NCBI GenBank assembly: GCA_902610105.1 | Contig: CACLUN010000009.1 | Span: 1-23,366, forward strand | Direction: 5' to 3' | Source of the DNA: an uncultured Bacteroidota bacterium | GTDB lineage: Bacteria > Bacteroidota > Bacteroidia > Flavobacteriales > Flavobacteriaceae | DNA length: 23,366 bases | Part shown: piece after piece, positions 17,009 to 23,366 of the stretch | Layout: each line of letters begins with the position of its first letter | Numbering within the stretch: the first letter of the stretch is position 1 | Position numbers and translations under genes: made by a program | Notes under the pieces: model-generated | Told to the model about the DNA's origin: nothing | Databases searched by the model: none | What the model saw: the letters and a program-made list of their open reading frames with translations, nothing else

Positions 17009-17042
17009 AATTGCATTGCGAATTTATTAAAAATGAAAATTA
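17009..17042. promoter_or_regulatory. Short divergent gap, trehalose synthase / GH15 hydrolase
   Basis: Only 34 nt separate the two divergent start codons, too short to hold two complete -33/-7 promoters. I find no perfect TAnnTTTG on either strand here. A plus-strand near match (TACATTTT, 16994-17001) lies inside the trehalose synthase reading frame. Promoters must therefore overlap the opposite gene's 5' coding sequence. Any regulator binding here could control both genes; this is inference. Confidence 0.35.
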
Positions 17043-18824
17043 ATGAATAAAGATAAGGGGTTAAACTATGGAATTATAGGAAATTGTAAATCCTCAGCAT
17101 TGATTAATGAGAATTCCTCAATAGACTGGTGTTGTTTGCCACAATTTGATTCTCCGTCAGTCTTTTGTAAAATTCTTGATCAAAATAATGGAGGAAGCCT
17201 TAAAATTGAATGCGAATCGAATTATAAAATTACACAAACCTATCAAGAGAAAACAGCAATTTTAATTACCACCTTTAAGTGTTCTCACTCGGAATTTGAT
17301 GTTATTGATTTTATGCCAAGATTTAAAGAGGATGGTGAAGGTTTTTACGCTCCACCTGAGATACAAAGAATACTAATTCCAAAAATTGGTGAACCTAAAC
17401 TAAAGATTTTATATAACCCTAAACTGGACTACTCTAAGGGGCGCACAAAAAAATATTTGAAAAAAAACTTCATAGCAAGCGTTTTAGACAACGCTGTTTA
17501 TGAGACTCTTTTTCTATATTCAAACATTAATAAAAAAGCTATAATTAATAATGAACAAATTTGTCTTAACGAAATAAAGTTTTTAAATATATCTTACAAT
17601 GAAAAAATTGAATTACCTACAATTCAAAAAGCATTACTCGAATATGAAAAAACCAAAGTGTACTGGTTAAATTGGTGTAATAACACTCCTTCATTTAAAT
17701 TATATAACTCTGAAATAATAAGAAGTGCTATAACTTTAAAGCTTTTAACATTTGAAAAAACTGGTGCAGTTCTAGCGGCTGTAACCACATCAATTCCAGA
17801 AACAATCGGAGAGGTTAGAAACTGGGATTATCGTTTTTGCTGGATAAGAGACGCCTCAATGGTCATAAAAATTATAGCAAAGCTAGGCCATCAAAGAATT
17901 GTAAAAAACTTCATTGACTTTATCGTAAACCTTATCCCGAATAAAAACGAAAAATTACAAATTATGTATGGCATTGATGGTCAAAAAACATTAAATGAAA
18001 AAACATTAGATCATTTATCTGGATATAAAAACTCCAAGCCTGTAAGGATCGGTAATGCAGCGTACTTACAAAAGCAAAACGACATTTATGGGATTTTAAT
18101 GGATGCGATACACTTTCAAATAGACACATATAAAGATGATAACTATAAATATGAGGAATTATGGTCGATTGTCAAATCTGTTGTTTGGGTGGTGAAAAAA
18201 AATTGGAAAAACCCAGATAAAGGTATTTGGGAATTTAGAAATGAAGATCAGCATTTTACTTTTTCAAAAGTATTATGTTGGGTTGCAATTGATAGGGCAA
18301 TAAAAATTTCCAATATAATTCAAAGAGGAGAGAAAGCAAAAAAATGGATAACCCTAAGAAGTAAAATAAGGGAAGACATTATGAATAATGCTTGGAGCTC
18401 AGAAAAAAAAGCATTTACACAAATTTATGGATCAGAGGATTTAGATACATCTGTTTTATTAATGGAATCATATGGTTTTATTGAAGCTAAAAATCAAAAA
18501 TATATAAGCACTGTAAATGCAATCGGGAAAGAACTATTAAAAAACGATCTTTTATTTCGCTACAAAAATAATGATGATTTTGGAGAACCAAAATCCTCAT
18601 TCACAGTATGTACTTTTTGGTATATAAATAGTTTATTCAAAATAGGAAGAACTAGAGAAGCAAAAACACTATACGATAAACTATTATCACACAGTAATCA
18701 TCTGGGCTTGTTTAGTGAAGATTTGGATTTTAAATCTAAAGAGTTGTTAGGTAATTTTCCTCAAGCATATTCACATCTTGCCTTAATAGAAACAGCTCTT
18801 AATTTTAACGATCAATCAGTTTAA
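17043..18824 (+). CDS. GH15-family glucoamylase/trehalase-type glycoside hydrolase
   Basis: 593 residues, no signal peptide, so cytoplasmic. The N-terminal beta-sandwich begins with SSIDWCCLPQFDSPSVF, followed by an (alpha/alpha)6 barrel. Barrel motifs of bacterial GH15 are clear: NWDYRFCWIRDASM (260-273), the probable general acid Glu397 in GIWEFRNEDQHF, and the probable base Glu549 in GLFSEDLD followed by GNFPQAYSHLALIE. GH15 enzymes hydrolyse alpha-glucosides by inversion. Some bacterial members, as in mycobacteria, are trehalases rather than glucoamylases. Placement next to trehalose synthase makes trehalose or a related disaccharide the best-guess substrate, but sequence alone does not settle it. 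The gene's end overlaps the convergent LolE-like gene by nine bases. Confidence 0.9.
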   Translation: MNKDKGLNYGIIGNCKSSALINENSSIDWCCLPQFDSPSVFCKILDQNNGGSLKIECESNYKITQTYQEKTAILITTFKCSHSEFDVIDFMPRFKEDGEGFYAPPEIQRILIPKIGEPKLKILYNPKLDYSKGRTKKYLKKNFIASVLDNAVYETLFLYSNINKKAIINNEQICLNEIKFLNISYNEKIELPTIQKALLEYEKTKVYWLNWCNNTPSFKLYNSEIIRSAITLKLLTFEKTGAVLAAVTTSIPETIGEVRNWDYRFCWIRDASMVIKIIAKLGHQRIVKNFIDFIVNLIPNKNEKLQIMYGIDGQKTLNEKTLDHLSGYKNSKPVRIGNAAYLQKQNDIYGILMDAIHFQIDTYKDDNYKYEELWSIVKSVVWVVKKNWKNPDKGIWEFRNEDQHFTFSKVLCWVAIDRAIKISNIIQRGEKAKKWITLRSKIREDIMNNAWSSEKKAFTQIYGSEDLDTSVLLMESYGFIEAKNQKYISTVNAIGKELLKNDLLFRYKNNDDFGEPKSSFTVCTFWYINSLFKIGRTREAKTLYDKLLSHSNHLGLFSEDLDFKSKELLGNFPQAYSHLALIETALNFNDQSV

Positions 18825-19994
18825 TTTTTTTAATACTAAAGACGATATATATGCTGAGCACAAACCTGTTACAACGAGAGTAATTAGCACAAAAAGCAAA
18901 TTTGTAAATTTAAGCGATACAGGATAGCCAATATCTAAACCAGGAATTTTAAAAAAAGAAAACTTTAATTGAATATAAATTAAAAAAACACTTAATGTTA
19001 ACCCAATTAACCCACCAATCGAGTTAAGCATAAAGTTATGCTTAAAGAATATAGATTTTATGTTTTTTTTGCTCATGCCGATTGCCTCCATTGTTTTAAT
19101 ATCAGATTCTTTTTCTACAATTAACATAATAGTTGACGCTAAAACATTAAAAGTTGATACAAAAACAATTAGCAACATAATTAATGAAACAACAAGCTTT
19201 TCAGAATTCATTATTTTATAAAGGCTTTCATTTAATTCTCTGTGAGTTTTAATTTTATAGTCTGAAAGGTTTTCTTTTAAAAATGATGAAGTCTTTAACA
19301 TTTCTTTACTTTTAATAAAAATTTCTGAGGAAAACATTTCATTAATTGCAAATAAATTTCGTGCAGTTTTTATATCTACTATTATAAAGTTTCCATTTAA
19401 GTCATTCCTGGGTGTAAAAACACCTGAAGAAACAACTCTTTTTACATTTCCAATTGGATTAAAGGTCGCTTCAGGATATTTTGGGTTTATAGAAAGTATT
19501 TCAAAAATACCAGAGGGATTATACAGAATCAAATCTAAATTAGAAGCTAAGTTATAGCTTGTTAGAGCCTCTTGGCTATTTAAAATAGGGTAACGGCCCA
19601 CTGATATTATTGAATCAATATTTACAACATCATTAAATGAATCGTCCACACCATATAATTCAGCATATTCTGTTTTTCCATCAAATTGAACTACAACATT
19701 TCCTTTCAAAATCTTACTGTATTTTTCAATACCCTCAAAATTCAACAGCAATGAGTCTATGTCTTTGTTTAAAACATAGCTTTCATTTATTGGCTCAATT
19801 TTAATATCAGGATCATATAACCTTGAAAATGTTAAGCTATAATCTTCTAAACCAGAAAAAACAGAAAGAATAGTCAAAAATGCGAAATAAGCAATAGTTA
19901 AAACTATTATTGAAAATTTTGATATGAAGGAAACTAAATTATATTTTGTTTTTGAAAATAAATACCTAAGAGATATAAAGTAATCAGCCTTCAT
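18816..19994 (-). CDS. FtsX-like ABC transporter permease, LolC/LolE-type
   Basis: 392 residues with the MacB/FtsX/Lol topology: one N-terminal membrane helix (~27-48), a large periplasmic domain (~50-265), and three C-terminal helices (~267-293, 322-343, 365-387). The cytoplasmic loop after the second helix reads EKESDIKTMEAIGMSKKNI, a typical FtsX-family coupling segment that contacts the ATPase. In Gram-negative bacteria the closest relatives, LolC and LolE, release lipoproteins from the inner membrane for transport to the outer membrane. The ATPase gene (LolD-type) is not in the window. It begins one base after the rbfA stop, an arrangement I recall as common in flavobacteria. Lipoprotein release is inferred from family and gene order. 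Confidence 0.85.
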   Translation of the reverse strand: MKADYFISLRYLFSKTKYNLVSFISKFSIIVLTIAYFAFLTILSVFSGLEDYSLTFSRLYDPDIKIEPINESYVLNKDIDSLLLNFEGIEKYSKILKGNVVVQFDGKTEYAELYGVDDSFNDVVNIDSIISVGRYPILNSQEALTSYNLASNLDLILYNPSGIFEILSINPKYPEATFNPIGNVKRVVSSGVFTPRNDLNGNFIIVDIKTARNLFAINEMFSSEIFIKSKEMLKTSSFLKENLSDYKIKTHRELNESLYKIMNSEKLVVSLIMLLIVFVSTFNVLASTIMLIVEKESDIKTMEAIGMSKKNIKSIFFKHNFMLNSIGGLIGLTLSVFLIYIQLKFSFFKIPGLDIGYPVSLKFTNLLFVLITLVVTGLCSAYISSLVLKKLN

Positions 19995-19995
19995 T

Positions 19996-20358
19996 TTATT
20001 TTATAGGGTTATCGCCCCTGCCCCTCAGGGCTTTATCAATATTTTCTATATAATCAAGAGAATCATCAATATAAAATGAGAGTTCTGGCATAATTCTCAG
20101 CTGATTCTTTACAAGAAATGAAAGCCTATTTTTAATACTAAATTTATTTTTATTAAGAACTTCTAAAACACTTGTATTATTGATTGAGGGAAATACACTT
20201 AAATATATTTTTGAAACGGAGAGGTCTTGCGAAACTTTAACTTTTGTAATTGAAACTAAAAAATTAGACCTAGTTTTATCTCTAAAAAAAGCCTGAATAA
20301 TATTAGAGATATCTTTTTGAATCAAACTGGATATTTTTTTTTGCCTTTGGGACTCCAT
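19996..20358 (-). CDS. rbfA: 30S ribosome-binding factor RbfA
   Basis: 120 residues with the KH-like fold of RbfA, which binds the immature 30S subunit near helix 1 of 16S rRNA and aids late maturation, notably in the cold. Supporting segments are the N-terminal RQKKISSLIQKDISNIIQ helix, ITKVKVSQDLSVSKIYLSV (typical V-x-x-V-x-V-S-x-D-L-x-x-A-x-V-x-x-S pattern), and RIMPELSFYIDDSLDY (usually R-x-x-PELxFxxDxS). The length is normal. It lies 16 nt after pyk and one base before the LolE-like permease gene, in the same run. Confidence 0.93.
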   Translation of the reverse strand: MESQRQKKISSLIQKDISNIIQAFFRDKTRSNFLVSITKVKVSQDLSVSKIYLSVFPSINNTSVLEVLNKNKFSIKNRLSFLVKNQLRIMPELSFYIDDSLDYIENIDKALRGRGDNPIK

Positions 20359-20374
20359 TTCAATAAAAGTGTAT

Positions 20375-21802
20375 TTATACTTGAGTAATCCTTAGAGTAT
20401 TTACCTGCCCCATTTCTTTTATTGGCATTGCGGCTAAATTTACAACAGTATTTCCTTTTTTCACATATCTGTTCTGAAGAGCTAAAGCATTAACATCCTC
20501 AACAGTTTTGTCAGTACTTTGAAGTTTATTATAGTAAACACATTTTACACCCCAAAGCAAATTCAATTGTGATAAAATCCTTTTATTCGAAGTAAAAACC
20601 AATACTAAACAGTTTGGACGCCAAGATGATATTTGCCAACCAGTATAACCGCTATTTGTTAACGTACAAACAGCAGAAGCTTTTAGTTCATTTGCAATTA
20701 AAGCTGCATGTCTACAAATTGTTTTTGTCAAAATTCTATCTGTTTTTAATTTAGGTATTATAAATTTATTTTTAACAGGCTGAGAACCTTCAACAGAGGA
20801 TATTATTTCACCTATTTTTTTTACAACTTCACATGGATATTTACCTACAGATGTTTCGCCAGACAGCATGATACAATCAGCACCATCCATAACAGAATTT
20901 GCAACATCATTTACCTCAGCTCTGGATGGCGTTAAATTATCAATCATAGACTCCATCATCTGAGTCGCAACAATTATTGGTTTTCTAGCTTCATTAGCTT
21001 TTTTAACTAATATTTTCTGATGCAAAGGAACCTCCTCAGCGGGAATTTCAATTCCTAAGTCACCTCTTGCAACCATAAGCCCATCTGAAACCCTTAAGAT
21101 CTGATCCATTTTTTTTATTGCTTGTGGTTTTTCAATTTTAGAGATAACAGGAATTGGGTGCTCAGAATTTTTATCAATTATAGCCTTTAGTTGTAAAACA
21201 TCATTTTTTGACCTTACAAAGGAAAGCGCTATCCAATCAACAGCTAATTTTGCAGCTAATTTTGCATCTTTCACATCTTTATTAGTTAACGCAGGCATAG
21301 AAATCTTTGTATTAGGGAGATTAACACCTTTATTTGAACTAAGAACACCCCCTTGAACTACTTTTAGTTCTACAATATTAATTTTATCAGTTTTTTGAAC
21401 TTCTAATATTAACTTACCATCATCAATTAAAACAGCTTCTCCTCTTTTTACATCTTTAGCAAAATCAGCATAATTTATATTGACTTTTTCATTATTTCCA
21501 TTTTTTACTGATTTGGTTGTTAAGGTAATTACGTCCCCTTTAACTAGACTAGTATTCTTTACAACATTTCCTAGTCTAATTTTTGGACCTTGTAGATCTC
21601 CTAAAATTGAAACATGTTTATTGTGTTTTATTCGTAGGTTTTTTATGTCCGAAACTATTCTTTCAACATCTTCATGTTTAGCATGTGAAAAGTTAATTCT
21701 AAAAACATCAACACCTGATGATATTAATCTACTCATCATTGTTTTTGAAGATGATGCAGGCCCAAGAGTTGCGATTATTTTAGTTTTATTGAGTTTCATC
21801 AT
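20375..21802 (-). CDS. pyk: Pyruvate kinase
   Basis: 475 residues, the normal length for bacterial pyruvate kinase. It converts phosphoenolpyruvate and ADP to pyruvate and ATP, the last step of glycolysis. Signature blocks are present: TKIIATLGPAS (7-17), FRINFSH with Arg35 and Asn37, the catalytic-lysine block ISKIEKPQA, the metal-binding VARGDLGIEIPAEEVP, and MLSGETSVGKYP. The ATG at 21802 (MMKLN) overlaps the upstream IPExxxVDY gene by four bases (ATGA). The second Met at 21799 is an equally plausible start. Overlap implies translational coupling with the upstream gene. Confidence 0.96.
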   Translation of the reverse strand: MMKLNKTKIIATLGPASSSKTMMSRLISSGVDVFRINFSHAKHEDVERIVSDIKNLRIKHNKHVSILGDLQGPKIRLGNVVKNTSLVKGDVITLTTKSVKNGNNEKVNINYADFAKDVKRGEAVLIDDGKLILEVQKTDKINIVELKVVQGGVLSSNKGVNLPNTKISMPALTNKDVKDAKLAAKLAVDWIALSFVRSKNDVLQLKAIIDKNSEHPIPVISKIEKPQAIKKMDQILRVSDGLMVARGDLGIEIPAEEVPLHQKILVKKANEARKPIIVATQMMESMIDNLTPSRAEVNDVANSVMDGADCIMLSGETSVGKYPCEVVKKIGEIISSVEGSQPVKNKFIIPKLKTDRILTKTICRHAALIANELKASAVCTLTNSGYTGWQISSWRPNCLVLVFTSNKRILSQLNLLWGVKCVYYNKLQSTDKTVEDVNALALQNRYVKKGNTVVNLAAMPIKEMGQVNTLRITQV

Positions 21803-22251
21803 TCAAAAATAAGGTTATATTTTGATTTTGTAGCTGTAATTTTAGTTCTATAGCATGAGACAATGTTGTCAATTTCAATTAACCTATTTAAAAGAGTTTT
21901 AATATTAAAGTTACCTCCTTCAATTTTAAGGAAATACTCAACTTTTTTTAATTCGGGAATTAAAAAAGATGATTCTGAAAGATTTTCAAAAAGCAATTGA
22001 CCCTTAATTTTTCTATCATTAAAAGATTTGTTCAATATTAAATAAAGCTTGGTGTTGTACGTTTCAGAGCTGTGCTTGTATAAATCAAAAATAGAGTTTT
22101 TATCCTTAAACGAAATATCATATGAACATCTTTTAAGTTGTATTTTAAGTTTTTGGTTAATTTTAAAAGCCAATTTATATGGTTCAATATTTGTGTGAAT
22201 AGCTATTAGCGTGTAATCATTATCTAAATCATTTGAACTTAATCTATACAC
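21799..22251 (-). CDS. IPExxxVDY-family protein (function unknown)
   Basis: 150 residues. The N-terminus DYTLIAIHTNIEPYKLAFKIN and the segment IPELKKVEYFLKIEG identify the Bacteroidota IPExxxVDY family, which has no known function and which I recall as usually encoded beside pyk. Here the name motif is slightly degenerate: VEY instead of VDY. No signal peptide, membrane segment or enzyme motif is visible, so it is probably cytoplasmic. It sits 22 nt after fabF and overlaps pyk by four bases. Conserved linkage to pyk suggests a role related to central metabolism or its regulation, but this is only context. Confidence 0.88.
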   Translation of the reverse strand: MYRLSSNDLDNDYTLIAIHTNIEPYKLAFKINQKLKIQLKRCSYDISFKDKNSIFDLYKHSSETYNTKLYLILNKSFNDRKIKGQLLFENLSESSFLIPELKKVEYFLKIEGGNFNIKTLLNRLIEIDNIVSCYRTKITATKSKYNLIFE

Positions 22252-22273
22252 AGGAAACCTTTAGCAATTAGAG

Positions 22274-23366
22274 CTAATCTACAAATTCTTTAAGAAGAAC
22301 ACAGGCGTTATGACCTCCAAACCCGAAAGTATTACTTATCGCTACAGAAACTCTTCTCTTTTGGGCATTATTAAACGTAAAGTTTAATTTGTTATCAATT
22401 TCTGGATCGTCATTAAAATGATTTATTGTTGGAGGAATAATCCCGTGTTTAATTGAAAGTATACATGAAATGGCCTCTATTGCCCCTGCAGCACCCAATA
22501 GGTGTCCAGTCATTGACTTAGTAGAATTGATATTTATTTTATATGCATGATTGCCAAAAACTTCCTTTATTGCTTTTGCTTCAGCTTTGTCGCCAAGAGG
22601 TGTTGAGGTTCCATGCATATTAATTGCATCAACCTCTTCAACCTTTGTATTGGAATCTTTTAAACAATTCTTCATAACTGCGATAGCCCCTAATCCATCT
22701 GGGTGAGGTGCAGTCATGTGATATGCATCAGCAGAAAGACCAGCTCCACCAACCTCAGCATAAATTTTAGCTCCTCTTGCCTTTGCGTGCTCTAGCTCTT
22801 CTAAGATTAAACAACCACCCCCCTCACCAAGTACAAAACCATCTCTGTCTAAATCAAAAGGCCTTGATGCAGTTTTTGGATCACTATTTCTTTTTGATAG
22901 CGCTTGAACAGCATTAAAGCCCCCAATACCAGCAATTGTTACGCCAGCTTCTGAACCTCCTGTTAACATAACCTCAGAGTAGCCAAGCTTAATATAATTC
23001 AATGCATCAATCAATGAGTTAGCAGAGGAAGCACATGCAGAAACAGTAGCAAAATTAGGACCTCTTAGTCCATGCCTAATTGAAATTACGCCAGGTGCGA
23101 TATCTGGTATAAGCTTAGGAATAAAAAAAGGATTAAATCTAGGAGTACCATCACCGGCTGAAAAATTGATCATTTCGTTTTGAATTGTTTCAAAACCCCC
23201 AATACCTGAACCCCAAATTACACCAACTCTAGTTTTATCAACTTTTTCCAGGTTAAGACCAGAATCTTTGAGGGCCTCATCGGAGCAAACAATAGCGTAT
23301 TGAGCAAACCTGTCTAATTTTCTAGCTTCTTTTCTATCAAAGTGATTTAACGCATCAAATCCTTTT
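22274..23366 (-). CDS. fabF: 3-oxoacyl-[ACP] synthase II (FabF), partial, N-terminus beyond window
   Basis: The frame is open to the right edge, so 363 residues of an expected ~417 are visible and only the first ~50 are missing. The first visible residues (KGFDALNHFDRKEARKLDRF) align inside the family, so the Met at 23173 is internal, not the start. The condensing-enzyme triad is complete: the nucleophilic Cys in VSACASSAN (codon 23033-23035), His in MHGTSTPLGD, and His in STKSMTGHLLGAAG. FabF elongates acyl-ACP with malonyl-ACP in type II fatty acid synthesis. The stop is 22 nt before the IPExxxVDY gene. acpP, the usual upstream partner, would lie beyond the window. Confidence 0.96.
   Translation of the reverse strand, partial: KGFDALNHFDRKEARKLDRFAQYAIVCSDEALKDSGLNLEKVDKTRVGVIWGSGIGGFETIQNEMINFSAGDGTPRFNPFFIPKLIPDIAPGVISIRHGLRGPNFATVSACASSANSLIDALNYIKLGYSEVMLTGGSEAGVTIAGIGGFNAVQALSKRNSDPKTASRPFDLDRDGFVLGEGGGCLILEELEHAKARGAKIYAEVGGAGLSADAYHMTAPHPDGLGAIAVMKNCLKDSNTKVEEVDAINMHGTSTPLGDKAEAKAIKEVFGNHAYKININSTKSMTGHLLGAAGAIEAISCILSIKHGIIPPTINHFNDDPEIDNKLNFTFNNAQKRRVSVAISNTFGFGGHNACVLLKEFVD

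Noticed and set aside
22261..22276. Small inverted repeat (TTAGC...GCTAA) after fabF
   Set aside because: A five-base stem with a seven-base loop in AT-rich sequence and no T-tract is too weak to call a terminator, and the next gene follows at once.
22274..23173. FabF as a 299-residue protein starting at 23173
   Set aside because: The frame stays open to the window edge with conserved FabF residues upstream, so the gene is cut by the window and not truncated.
1..23366. Mobile elements, CRISPR arrays, tRNA or rRNA genes
   Set aside because: Nearly all sequence is accounted for by conserved genes, and I saw no transposase, direct-repeat array or cloverleaf in the short gaps.

Overview
The window is ordinary chromosomal DNA from a member of the Bacteroidota, most likely a marine Flavobacteriia with a compact genome. 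The evidence is AT-rich coding sequence, an IPExxxVDY-family gene next to pyruvate kinase, an rbfA-lolE-type pair, a YHYH/MORN/SCO lipoprotein cluster, Bacteroidota-style -7 boxes (TAnnTTTG) in the lepA/dusB divergent gap, and very tight packing (most gaps 0-35 nt, with many overlaps). I see no mobile element, tRNA, rRNA, CRISPR array or phage gene. No gap between genes exceeds about 125 nt.

Layout, left to right. (1) 1-851 (-): N-terminal half of SppA, cut by the window edge. (2) 977-3388 (+): secreted S9D-type glutamyl/prolyl-oligopeptidase-like peptidase. (3) 12337-3389 (-): an unbroken run of eight genes, lepA, YHYH lipoprotein, MORN-repeat lipoprotein, SCO-family lipoprotein, APC permease with C-terminal USP domains, metallo-beta-lactamase-fold hydrolase, secreted M1 aminopeptidase and rnpA. 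Every junction is an overlap or a gap of at most 32 nt, so it may be one long transcript. (4) 12425-13426 (+): dusB-like tRNA dihydrouridine synthase, divergent from lepA. (5) 17008-13423 (-): a two-gene unit of trehalose-6-phosphate synthase/phosphatase fused in one chain and an unusual protein joining a PlsC-like acyltransferase to an SGNH/GDSL hydrolase. (6) 17043-18824 (+): GH15 glucoamylase/trehalase-type hydrolase, divergent from the trehalose synthase with only 34 nt between starts. (7) 23366-18816 (-): fabF (5' end cut), IPExxxVDY protein, pyk, rbfA and a LolC/LolE-like permease.

How the genes may work together. Trehalose would be made from UDP-glucose and glucose-6-phosphate by the fused TPS/TPP. 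The GH15 enzyme probably hydrolyses trehalose or a related alpha-glucoside. The acyltransferase-SGNH fusion, whose gene overlaps the TPS/TPP gene by 11 nt, might esterify or de-esterify a sugar or lipid. That is inference, but it is the most interesting candidate for an undescribed function here. The YHYH/MORN/SCO cluster is a second candidate: three predicted lipoproteins with metal-ligand-rich motifs, joined by two 29-nt overlaps. The other genes are housekeeping (LepA, DusB, RnpA, RbfA, Pyk, FabF) or envelope and peptide catabolism (SppA, S9 and M1 peptidases, LolE-like permease).

The three convergent gene pairs have stop codons that touch or overlap (3388/3389, 13423-13426, 18816-18824), leaving no intergenic terminator. 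All functional calls come from reading motifs and recalling families, not from database searches.
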